NCBI GenBank assembly: GCA_002772745.1
Contig: PFDV01000001.1
Coordinates: 1-64,000, forward strand
DNA: 64,000 nucleotides
Direction of reading: 5' to 3'
Source of the DNA: Candidatus Peregrinibacteria bacterium CG10_big_fil_rev_8_21_14_0_10_55_24
GTDB lineage: Bacteria; Patescibacteriota; Gracilibacteria; Peribacterales; Peribacteraceae
In this document: one piece after another, positions 25,838 to 32,514 of the stretch
How the letters are laid out: the number at the start of each line of letters is the position of its first letter
How positions within the stretch are numbered: position 1 is the first letter of the stretch
Program-made: the position numbers and the translations under genes
Notes under the pieces: model-generated
Told to the model about the DNA's origin: nothing
The model's database searches: none
The model's input: only the letters and a program-made list of their open reading frames with translations

Positions 25838-26770
25838 CTATTCTCTTGCGTCCGCCGGTTCGGAGATGAGATCACTGGGTTCCTCGATGACAAAGGATAA
25901 CGTGCGACGTCGGCTCGCGCGGACATTTGCGCGCAGGAGGAAGATCCTCTTCACATTCTTCTCAAGGAGCAACGGCGGATCGAAGGTAAGCTGCACCGTA
26001 TCCCCCGTCAGAGAAGAGGCTTTGTCCGTAACAGGGCCACGAGTCCCCGTAAGGAAGATCTGCTGGAGATCCATCTCCCGCGCAGATCCCTCGTTAGTGA
26101 AGGTCACAGAACGCAGCAGATGATCGTCGTATCCATCCGCTTCCAATTGGAAGCGCATCACGTCTCTCCCGTTACCGTATGTCACGCGCTTGAGGAGCGG
26201 CAAGTACGTCACGGAGATCGTTCCCACCTGCGGCCCGACCGTGCGCGTTACGGCAACCTTGCGCGTGGTCTGCTCTATGGTTACGGTCGCGCCACCTGCA
26301 TCGATGTTCCTCGGCATGTACAGGATGAACCGATGCTCCCCTGTCGGCGCGGCATCGGGGGAGAAATCCGCAGCCACGATCACCTCGCGCTCCTGGCAGG
26401 CAGGAACAACGAAGGAACGCAGCCGAAGATCCACCCAACCATCGCGGCGCGCGATGGGAAATGAGTTCGTGAGACGCCTGCTCTCGCTCAAGATATACAC
26501 GCCAACAATGTCTTCTGAGCTCCCCATTCCTCTGCGTTGAACGGAAATCGTCGAAATCGGCACATCCGCCTTGCAATGGGCGCGTAAATGCAGGGTGAGC
26601 ATCGCTACCCTCTGCGAACCCGGAGCAACCGAAAGGGGTTCGCTGTCACTGATCACCTCAACGTCCAAAACACCCTGTGCCTGCTCACGTTGCTCTACGA
26701 CCGTGCCAGGAAGATGCCCATTCACCGTGAAGTGATAGAGGAAGTACGCGAGGAGCAAGGAAGACGTCAT
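25838..26770 (-). CDS. Secreted/anchored beta-rich protein of unknown function
   Basis: 310 residues from MTSSLLLAYFLYHFTV. The 49-residue upstream extension in the ORF track is translated from a 9-nt repeat element (VWEVGQVRKVRKV) and is rejected. The short hydrophobic N-terminus may be a signal anchor. The rest is beta-rich with Arg- and Val-rich strands and no catalytic motif. A TATACT hexamer ends 7 nt before the ATG, suggesting a leaderless mRNA. It is followed at 55 bp by the lipoprotein and PKD genes, so it may head that operon. Confidence 0.6.
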   Translation of the reverse strand: MTSSLLLAYFLYHFTVNGHLPGTVVEQREQAQGVLDVEVISDSEPLSVAPGSQRVAMLTLHLRAHCKADVPISTISVQRRGMGSSEDIVGVYILSESRRLTNSFPIARRDGWVDLRLRSFVVPACQEREVIVAADFSPDAAPTGEHRFILYMPRNIDAGGATVTIEQTTRKVAVTRTVGPQVGTISVTYLPLLKRVTYGNGRDVMRFQLEADGYDDHLLRSVTFTNEGSAREMDLQQIFLTGTRGPVTDKASSLTGDTVQLTFDPPLLLEKNVKRIFLLRANVRASRRRTLSFVIEEPSDLISEPADARE

Positions 26771-26777
26771 CGCGCAC

Positions 26778-26783
26778 AGTATA
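26778..26783 (-). promoter_or_regulatory. -10 TATACT, leaderless start of the 25838-26770 gene
   Basis: TATACT on the minus strand ends 7 nt before the ATG. It sits between the gene and the repeat element at 26795-26917. Confidence 0.45.
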
Positions 26784-26794
26784 CATGAGGATTG

Positions 26795-26917
26795 AGAAGG
26801 TGCAGGAGGTGAGAGATGGACGAAGTTTGGGAAGTTTCGTGAGGTAAAGGAAGTTTGGGAGGTTGTTAAAACCTTCCTGACTTTCCTGACCTGCCCCACC
26901 TCCCAAACTTCCTGCAC
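26795..26917. repeat. 9-nt-unit inverted repeat element (copy a)
   Basis: The left arm is purine-rich units such as GTGCAGGAG, GTTTGGGAA, GTAAAGGAA and GTTTGGGAG. The right arm is CTTCCTGAC, TTTCCTGAC, CTGCCCCAC, CTCCCAAAC, TTCCTGCAC. AGGAAGTTTGGGAGGT pairs with ACCTCCCAAACTTCCT. It fills the spacer between two minus-strand genes and ends exactly at the TPM gene stop. Confidence 0.7.
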
Positions 26918-27763
26918 TCACCAACGCCCTCCCGCACCTCCTCCACCAAAGGAACCGCCACCAAACCCTCCGCCGCCGCTCCCACCTCGCCACCCGCCGC
27001 TCGTCCAACGCCCCCGCCTTCCGCTCTTGGCGAGCGCGGGGAAGCGAGAGACGACAAAATCAAGAATCAATCCGAAGAGCGCGAGCAGAGGAATCGCCAG
27101 CCACCAACCGACAAAAAGCACGATGATTACGCCCGCAACGACACCGATGACGCCACCGAGCCACCAGGATTTCGTGCGCGCAAGCAATGCAACGAGAAAC
27201 TGAAAGAGCACAATGATCACGATGAATATCCACGTGCCGATACCACCGCTCTCGGAATGCATGTAACGATCAGACGTGTACTCGCCGGCGATGTGTTTCT
27301 TCAGCGCCTCTACTCCCGCCTGGATTCCCTGCGCGTAATCTCCGTCACGGAAGTGCGGGACGATTTCTTCATCGATGATGCCCTTGGCGACGATATCCGG
27401 AACCGCACCCTCTAATCCATACCCCGTAGCCAGGAAGAGCTCGCGATCAGAGTACGCGATGAAGAGAAGGATACCGTTATCGTTCTCAGCAGAGCCGATG
27501 CCCCATTTGCGGCCCACATCGACCGATGCATCAGCAATTGGCTCGCCATTGAGCGTGTTCACGATGAGCACGGCGATTTCGTTCGACGTCGCATCGCGGT
27601 ACTGCGAAAGATCGCTCTCCAACGCAGCTTCTTCCTCGGATGAGAGCACCCCGGCCATGTCCGTAATAAATCCGTCGTTGGGAGGAACATCGAACGCCAG
27701 TGCGTGCCCCGCAAGAAGGAGTGCAAGGCTGGCGCCGATGACTGCAAAGAAACGCAGCATCAT
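26918..27763 (-). CDS. TPM-domain (YgcG-type) membrane protein
   Basis: 281 residues. Signal peptide MLRFFAVIGASLALLLAGHALA. The TPM domain spans residues ~30-160: GFITDMAGVLSSEEEAALE, IAVLIVNTLNG, VGRKWGIGSAENDNGILLFIA, REL.LATGYGLEGA. Two to three TM helices lie at ~180-235. The Gly-rich tail ends GGGGFGGGSFGGGGAGGRW, standard for YgcG-like proteins. Its stop/start overlaps lemA by 1 bp (TAATG). The LemA-TPM pair is a common bacterial envelope module of unclear function; the family is implicated in photosystem II repair only in plants. Confidence 0.88.
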   Translation of the reverse strand: MMLRFFAVIGASLALLLAGHALAFDVPPNDGFITDMAGVLSSEEEAALESDLSQYRDATSNEIAVLIVNTLNGEPIADASVDVGRKWGIGSAENDNGILLFIAYSDRELFLATGYGLEGAVPDIVAKGIIDEEIVPHFRDGDYAQGIQAGVEALKKHIAGEYTSDRYMHSESGGIGTWIFIVIIVLFQFLVALLARTKSWWLGGVIGVVAGVIIVLFVGWWLAIPLLALFGLILDFVVSRFPALAKSGRRGRWTSGGWRGGSGGGGFGGGSFGGGGAGGRW

Positions 27764-28317
27764 TAGAATTCCACAGCAGGAGCTTCCTCCGCACCTTCCT
27801 GTGCCTCGAAGAAAGACTCCTCGGCAAAGCCGAAGAGACCGGCGAGTACGAGCCCCGGGAAGCGCTTCACCTTCACGTTGTAACTGCGCACGATGCTATT
27901 GTAATCCCGTCGCGCCGTGGCGATGCGGTTCTCGGTGCCCTCGAGCTGCGCCATCAGGTCGCGATACGCCTGCGTTGCCTGGAGCTGCGGATAGTTCTCC
28001 AGCGTGACGAGAAGGCGGCCGAGTGCTCCATCCATTCCTTCCGCCGCAGCAATCTGCTCACCCCGGCCCTGCGCATTCATCCACTGTGTGCGTGCTTCGG
28101 TCACCTCGCGGAACGTGGTCTGCTCGAATTCCGCAGCGCCCTTGACCGTGTTGACGAGGTTGGGAATGAGATCCGCCCGGCGCTGGTATTGCGTTTCCAC
28201 CTGCGCCCAGTTCTCGTTGAGCGATTCGCGAGACGAGATGAAACCGTTGTAACCGAACCATGCCCATCCGGCGAGCACGATAGCAACAACTGCAATGATG
28301 ATCAGAGTTTTCTTCAT
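27763..28317 (-). CDS. lemA: LemA family protein
   Basis: 184 residues. One N-terminal TM helix (LIIIAVVAIVLAGWAWFGYNGF) is followed by a helical-bundle domain with the family motifs WAQVETQYQRRADLIPNLVNTVKG and VTEARTQW, then RRDYNSIVRSYNVKVKRFPG. The length is typical. Such proteins sit with the N-terminus in the membrane and the bundle outside. It lies directly upstream of, and is coupled to, the TPM gene, the usual arrangement. The function is unknown. Confidence 0.9.
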   Translation of the reverse strand: MKKTLIIIAVVAIVLAGWAWFGYNGFISSRESLNENWAQVETQYQRRADLIPNLVNTVKGAAEFEQTTFREVTEARTQWMNAQGRGEQIAAAEGMDGALGRLLVTLENYPQLQATQAYRDLMAQLEGTENRIATARRDYNSIVRSYNVKVKRFPGLVLAGLFGFAEESFFEAQEGAEEAPAVEF

Positions 28318-28358
28318 GGGGTAATGGGGAAAATACTTTCAAGGGAAGTGTACCACGA

Positions 28359-28883
28359 TCAGAAACCCTCGTGGATGACAAACCTGTAGGGTTTGGCTGC
28401 CCATTTCTTGGCATAGGCAACACCGATGCGTTCCGTGCGTTCGATGTGCTCTCGAGAGATATGTACACCGCGATCCTCAATCCATAACCCGGTTTTCCGC
28501 ATCGCCTCAGCTCCATGAAATCCGCAATCAATGGAGAGCGCTCGCGTGAGTTTCCCCGGACCATCCCACTCCCCTACCGTGCGAATGAGGACCGCAGCGG
28601 GATACCCTTTCTCTCCCGTGACAACATTGAGCATCCAGTGCATGCCGTAGACGAAGTACACGTACCAGTGCCCCGCGAGGCCATACATCACCTCTGTGCG
28701 CGGCGTACGTCCTCGCGCAGCATGACATGCCAGATCCTGAGGACCGTCGTAGGCTTCGACTTCGGCGATGGTGCCACTTGCGATCCCCTGCTCAGTTTGA
28801 CGTACCAGCTCTTTACCCAAAAGCTCCTCTGCCACCGTGAGCACGGGACGCGCAAAGAACGCGCGTGGGAGAACCCGTGCCAT
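28359..28883 (-). CDS. mpg: 3-methyladenine DNA glycosylase (AAG/MPG family)
   Basis: 174 residues. Family blocks are clear: LPRAFFARPVLTVAEELLGK, IAEVEAYDGPQDLACHAARGRTPR (with the catalytic Glu in EVEAY), MYGLAGHWYVYFVYGMHWMLNVV, and AAVLIRTVEP-like AAVLIRTVGEWDGPGKLTRAL. It excises alkylated purines from DNA in base-excision repair. It is slightly shorter than typical (~190-200 aa). The ATG overlaps the stop of the upstream transporter gene by 1 bp, so the two are co-transcribed. Confidence 0.93.
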   Translation of the reverse strand: MARVLPRAFFARPVLTVAEELLGKELVRQTEQGIASGTIAEVEAYDGPQDLACHAARGRTPRTEVMYGLAGHWYVYFVYGMHWMLNVVTGEKGYPAAVLIRTVGEWDGPGKLTRALSIDCGFHGAEAMRKTGLWIEDRGVHISREHIERTERIGVAYAKKWAAKPYRFVIHEGF

Positions 28884-29590
28884 CAGCGCAAATGGAATGG
28901 GTTGAAATCCGTCATGCGGTCGTAGTAATCCTCCGATTCCGCACGCTTGAGGAAAGCGACGATAACGTAGGTAATGGGAGTGGCAAGTACCTCAATCCCC
29001 ACCTTGAAAACGTAATTGGCGACCATGAGACTGAGCGCAATCGCCCATGGGAAAACTCCCAACGCACTCGCGATGAGGATGAATGCAATGGTATCGAATC
29101 CCTCTCCGATGAGCGTGGAACCGATCGTTCGCATCCAGAGGAAACGTCCCTCCATCGCCACCTTCATCTTCGCAAGCACGAAGGAGTTACTGAACGCTCC
29201 CAAGAGATAGGCGAGCACGCTCGCAAGCACAATGGCGCCGTTTCCCACGGAACCTAAGACCGCCTGATATGCTGAATCCCCTACCTGCTCCTGCCAGAGC
29301 GCCTCACCCGGAAGGAAGCCTACGAGCGCGAACGTCGCGCTCATCAGGAGCGCGCAAGCAAACCCGATCCAGATTACCCTGCGCGCCCTGGCGTACCCAT
29401 AGACCTCGGTGAGAATGTCGCCGAAGACGTAGCTTATGGGGAAGAGGAGCGTCCCCGCGTCGAAGGCCAACGGCAAACCGAAGAGGGAGACCCCCCAGTC
29501 GAGAATCTTGGCCGAGGATGCGATGTTGCTCAAGAGGAGCACGGCCACGAAGACCGCCGTTACGATGTCGATATAGCGGTAGGAACGCAT
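28883..29590 (-). CDS. Queuosine precursor transporter (YhhQ/VUT family)
   Basis: 235 residues with about six TM helices. Family motifs: VLLSNIASSAKI near the N-terminus, FPISYVFGDILTEVYGYARARRVIWIGF, and GSTLIGEGFDTIAFILIA, which corresponds to the conserved (R)...GS....E..DT..F block. Members import queuine or pre-Q1-type precursors, or other vitamins. The substrate cannot be decided here because no tgt gene is in the window. It starts 19 bp from the edge of a 9-nt repeat element and is coupled to mpg downstream. Confidence 0.88.
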   Translation of the reverse strand: MRSYRYIDIVTAVFVAVLLLSNIASSAKILDWGVSLFGLPLAFDAGTLLFPISYVFGDILTEVYGYARARRVIWIGFACALLMSATFALVGFLPGEALWQEQVGDSAYQAVLGSVGNGAIVLASVLAYLLGAFSNSFVLAKMKVAMEGRFLWMRTIGSTLIGEGFDTIAFILIASALGVFPWAIALSLMVANYVFKVGIEVLATPITYVIVAFLKRAESEDYYDRMTDFNPFHLR

Positions 29591-29608
29591 GGGTGGAGAC
29601 TAGAGCAG

Positions 29609-29720
29609 GTGCAGAAGGTTTGGAAGGTGCTGGAAGCGGAAAGCTATGACTCCAAACCAACAAGAGCGCACACCTCCTGCACCTTGCGCACCTTCCAGAT
29701 CTCCTTGTCCTGCCAAACCT
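29609..29720. repeat. 9-nt-unit inverted repeat element (copy b) with conserved core
   Basis: Left units GTGCAGAAG, GTTTGGAAG; right units CTCCTGCAC, CTTGCGCAC, CTTCCAGAT, CTCCTTGTC, CTGCCAAAC. The centre (GGAAAGCTATGACTCCA, ACCAACAAG) is nearly identical to the centre of copy c at 35279-35397. It lies between divergent genes. Confidence 0.7.
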
Positions 29721-29775
29721 CTCTCTTCGTTATTCTCCAACCACGCGTATTCTGCTATACTACAAGGAAACACAC

Positions 29776-31383
29776 ATGCCTCTCCGTACTGCTGCTCTCT
29801 GGGTTTTCTGCCTTCTCCTCTTCGCGTATGCCTACGCGAGCAACGCCGATACGATTAACCCCAACTCGCGTCAGGCGCTCTTGACAGCAATTGTGACGAA
29901 CGGGAGTTTTGTCATCGACACGTGGCAAGAGAAAACCATCGACAAATCATCGTACGAGGGACACATCTACAGCGACAAAGCGCCGGGGACCGCGCTCCTG
30001 GCATTGCCTGCATACGCCGCCGCTCGCGGTGTGCAGATGGTAACCGGATGGCCGGGAACTGAGCGCGCATGGTTCTTCCTGGGATGGATGACGACCGTGG
30101 GGTCCGTGGGGCTCATCAGCGCCGCAGGTGGTTGTGCGTTCTTCCTGCTCCTTGCAGAGCGTTTGAGCCGCCGTCTCGCGCTCGTCGCCACGCTCGCCGT
30201 GTTCCTGGGTTCTTCCGCATTCGCCTACGCAACGTCGCTCTTCTCGCACGCGGCAACGATCGGTCTCCTCTCCATCGCTCTCTGGGCGGTGGAAGCTGCA
30301 CCTGCGCAAAAGAGCATGCGCGCACCGAGCCGTACTCTCGTCTGGTGCTTCCGCGATGCGCTCTTCCTCGCGCTCGTGAAAACGATGAATGTGGGTACAT
30401 TGCTCCTTATCGGTGCGCACCCATCGCACATCGCACTGCTCTTCGCAGGAGGGACAATCGCAGGTGTGACGTTGCTCATGTGCTGGCATTCGATCGTTCG
30501 CGACGCTTCGACGATATCTACGCGTGATGCCGTTGCCGGTCTCGCGTGCGGATTCGCCATCTGCGGAGAGTACACATCCGCCCTTGCTGCGGGGGTGCTC
30601 CTCCTCTTAATGGTACGAAGAGGATGGCGGCGCTCAGTGCGCATGATTCTTGCCGCCGCGTTCCCCGTCGCACTACTCCTCATCTACAACACAGTCGCTT
30701 TTGGCTCTCCTGTGAGCATCGGGTATGCCCACGTGGAGGGATTCGCTGAGATGCGCGAAGGATTCTTCGGCATTCGTTCTCTCCCCAGTATCAGCACGAT
30801 CAATTTCCTCCTCTTCAGCGAGGCACGAGGACTCCTCTTCTGGACGCCGTTCTTCCTGCTCTCGGTGGGAGGACTTCTCCTCACCTGCAAGCGTTCCCCC
30901 ACGGAGTTCCTCCTCTTCTTCTGCCTCATTACGCTCCACATTGTGCTCATTGCGGGGTACTTCCTCCCCAGCGGAGGCTGGGCGCTGGGACCGCGGCATC
31001 TTGCGGCACTCGTCCCCTTCCTCGGGCTCCTCTGCGCACGAGCACTACCCTCTGCACCTAAGAGCGGAACACTCTTGGCGGTGCTCTCAATCCTCCTCAC
31101 GGGAACGGCGACCTGCATCACGAACATGCCCGACGAGAACGTGCTCTTCCCCCTGCAGGAGATTTACTGGCCTTCGCTCCTCTCCGGACGTTTCGTGGAA
31201 ACACTCAGAAGGTACGCGGGGCTGGACGGCGCTCTGGCGTTGCTCCCGCTGCTCCTCATGCTGATGCCGATGACCGCATGGCTCCTGCTGCAGCTTGGAC
31301 CCGCACCTCGATGGAGAATTCCTGCATTCCCGCGCCTGCACAAGGCAGGTGGCCCGTATCTGGTATCTGGTATTGAGTATTGA
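29776..31383 (+). CDS. Large polytopic membrane protein (GT-C-like)
   Basis: 535 residues with about 11-12 TM helices. After TM1 come NPNSRQALLTAIVTNGSFVIDTW and HIYSDKAPGTALLALPAYAA, a pattern found in bacterial membrane proteins related to PMT/GT39 glycosyltransferases: an acidic loop after TM1, then a periplasmic loop ending in KAPG. SGGWALGPRHLAALVPFL is a second conserved block of this group. It probably modifies envelope glycans or lipids. TGCTATACT lies 14 nt upstream and AAGGA could be a ribosome-binding site. The last ~15 residues (HKAGGPYLVSGIEY) look like read-through coding and may not be conserved. Confidence 0.65.
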   Translation: MPLRTAALWVFCLLLFAYAYASNADTINPNSRQALLTAIVTNGSFVIDTWQEKTIDKSSYEGHIYSDKAPGTALLALPAYAAARGVQMVTGWPGTERAWFFLGWMTTVGSVGLISAAGGCAFFLLLAERLSRRLALVATLAVFLGSSAFAYATSLFSHAATIGLLSIALWAVEAAPAQKSMRAPSRTLVWCFRDALFLALVKTMNVGTLLLIGAHPSHIALLFAGGTIAGVTLLMCWHSIVRDASTISTRDAVAGLACGFAICGEYTSALAAGVLLLLMVRRGWRRSVRMILAAAFPVALLLIYNTVAFGSPVSIGYAHVEGFAEMREGFFGIRSLPSISTINFLLFSEARGLLFWTPFFLLSVGGLLLTCKRSPTEFLLFFCLITLHIVLIAGYFLPSGGWALGPRHLAALVPFLGLLCARALPSAPKSGTLLAVLSILLTGTATCITNMPDENVLFPLQEIYWPSLLSGRFVETLRRYAGLDGALALLPLLLMLMPMTAWLLLQLGPAPRWRIPAFPRLHKAGGPYLVSGIEY

Positions 31384-31444
31384 GTAGGAAGATTGACTTC
31401 GCGTATTCCCATACGTGATACGTTATACTGAATACTACCCATTC

Positions 31445-31801
31445 ATGATTTCGACATACCGTTTCTCCACAGCATTTATCACCCTCGCGTACGCGCTCGC
31501 GATCTTCGGGCCCGTTCCGAGTTTGTGGAACTCTGAGAATACGGATACGTCTACGCAGTCCAGTACGCGCATCTTCGGGCCCGTTCCCAATCTTCTGGAA
31601 CCCAAGCGCGGAATCTTTGGGCCTGTCCCCAGCGCAGACGACTACTGGAGCCGCCACGGCACAGCGCCCAAACGCTCCGGCAGGAGGCCGTTTGGCACGA
31701 CACCAAATCTCCTGGAGAAGAAGAACCTCTTCGGCACTACTCCGAACCTTTTGGAGGGAGATGCACCGCTCTTCGGGCCGGTGCCGAGCTTGTGGGATTG
31801 A
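31445..31801 (+). CDS. Small FGPVP/FGTTP-repeat protein
   Basis: 118 residues. The start ATG at 31445 follows GAATACT by 8 nt and gives a hydrophobic N-terminus (MISTYRFSTAFITLAYALA) that may be a signal peptide or anchor. The rest consists of six copies of a 9-10-residue motif: IFGPVPSLWN, IFGPVPNLLE, IFGPVPSADD, PFGTTPNLLE, LFGTTPNLLE, LFGPVPSLWD, separated by charged spacers. The consensus is [IL]FG[PT][VT]P[NS]L(L/W)[ED]. No known family was recognised. Short repeated hydrophobic motifs in a disordered chain suggest a multivalent docking peptide or a secreted precursor. It follows the membrane protein gene by 61 bp. Confidence 0.6.
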   Translation: MISTYRFSTAFITLAYALAIFGPVPSLWNSENTDTSTQSSTRIFGPVPNLLEPKRGIFGPVPSADDYWSRHGTAPKRSGRRPFGTTPNLLEKKNLFGTTPNLLEGDAPLFGPVPSLWD

Positions 31802-31902
31802 GGACTCTCGAAAAGCCAACTTCCGCTCCTGGTGGGCTTGCCATCCGTAGCGCAGCGCTTTAGAAAGCAGTGCTGCGGCCACAGTCCAGGAGCTACGGTC
31901 GG

Positions 31903-31925
31903 CATCCTTCGCTGTGCGAAGGATG
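31903..31925. repeat. Palindrome CATCCTTCG/CGAAGGATG
   Basis: A perfect 9-bp inverted repeat around CTGTG. Similar TTCGAAGG-type palindromes are common dispersed intergenic repeats in bacteria. Confidence 0.5.
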
Positions 31926-31995
31926 GTCGGGGTGCCCTAAAGGACAGCCTCCCAAGCCTTTCGAGCTTCGCCCTATGGGCTCGCTCTCAAGAGCT

Positions 31996-32071
31996 TGGTC
32001 GGGGTGCCGGGACTCGAACCCGGGACCTCAGCGTCCCGAACGCTGCGCGCTACCAACTGCGCTACACCCCG
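31996..32071 (-). tRNA. tRNA-Pro (anticodon CGG)
   Basis: The minus strand reads CGGGGTGTAGCGCAG..., with a 7-bp acceptor stem CGGGGTG/CACCCCG. The anticodon stem CAGCG/CGCTG encloses TTCGGGA (anticodon CGG), and the T-arm is CCGGGTTCGAGTCCCGG. Discriminator A and CCA are encoded. It decodes CCG. Confidence 0.95.
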
Positions 32072-32119
32072 TCAGGCAATAGGAGAATGACCAATGAGCA
32101 TGTCCATCGCGAGATGGGT

Positions 32120-32146
32120 GCGCCCTGAGCGTAAGTCGAAGGGCGC
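32120..32146. repeat. Palindrome GCGCCCT/AGGGCGC
   Basis: A perfect 7-bp stem with loop GAGCGTAAGTCGA, of the widespread CCTGAGCG..GTCGAAGG intergenic type. It is followed directly by GCTACACCCCG, which duplicates the 5' end of tRNA-Pro. Confidence 0.55.
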
Positions 32147-32224
32147 TACACCCCGCAAGGCAGCGCTATCCTAGCAGAGTCTGTACCTCTACCAAGCGAG
32201 AAGATCAATCCAATGAACAACGCC

Positions 32225-32319
32225 CTTCGAGACGGGCCGGCGTGTCATGCTGAGGAGGAGTCCCGAGTAAGCGGGACGACGTCTCGAAGCACGGACACGC
32301 CGGCCCTCCTCAGGATGAC
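32225..32319. repeat. Complex palindromic element upstream of the ilvA promoter
   Basis: Several nested inverted repeats: CTTCGAGACG/CGTCTCGAAG (10 bp), GGGCCGGCGTGTC/GACACGCCGGCCC (13 bp, perfect), TCCCG/CGGGA. A competing pairing GTCATGCTGAGGAGG/CCTCCTCAGGATGAC matches 14 of 15. It is a REP-like dispersed element and contains no gene. Confidence 0.6.
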
Positions 32320-32346
32320 ACGTTATTCATCGAATCCGGCTCCTGC

Positions 32347-32374
32347 TTGACACTCTCCCCTTTGCTAGTAGACT
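32347..32374 (+). promoter_or_regulatory. Sigma70-type promoter of threonine dehydratase leader
   Basis: TTGACA (32347-32352), 16 bp, TAGACT (32369-32374). The predicted transcription start is near 32381, just before the leader-peptide ATG at 32385. Confidence 0.75.
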
Positions 32375-32384
32375 GCGCCCGACG

Positions 32385-32438
32385 ATGACCGTTCGGTTCA
32401 TCCAGATCAGCATCATTAGTATCCCGCGCCTGGCGTGA
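32385..32438 (+). CDS. Ile-rich attenuation leader peptide
   Basis: A 17-residue ORF, MTVRFIQISIISIPRLA, with five Ile codons between residues 6 and 13. It lies between a near-consensus promoter and a Rho-independent terminator upstream of threonine dehydratase. Its TGA (32436-32438) lies inside the left strand of the predicted antiterminator. This matches ilv/his/trp-type leader peptides, in which ribosome stalling at scarce-amino-acid codons prevents termination. It is not in the ORF track because of its length. Confidence 0.75.
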   Translation: MTVRFIQISIISIPRLA

Positions 32439-32498
32439 GGACGTAAGTGCTGACTGATTGAGCTCCCTCCCGCCAGAAGATCTCGAGCGGGATTTTTT
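32432..32498 (+). terminator. Transcription attenuator (terminator/antiterminator) of ilvA
   Basis: Terminator: TCCCGC (32468-32473) pairs with GCGGGA (32487-32492), followed by TTTTTT. Antiterminator: GGCGTGAGG (32432-32440) pairs with CCTCCCGCC (32466-32474) at 8 of 9 positions, sequestering the terminator's left strand. The two are mutually exclusive. Confidence 0.75.
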
Positions 32499-32514
32499 GT
32501 ATCACCCCCCGTAT

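Noticed and set aside
32385-32500. T-box riboswitch for ilvA
   Set aside because: No T-box motif (AGGGTGGNACCGCG-like) or long specifier stem; the Ile-rich ORF with alternative pairings explains the region better.
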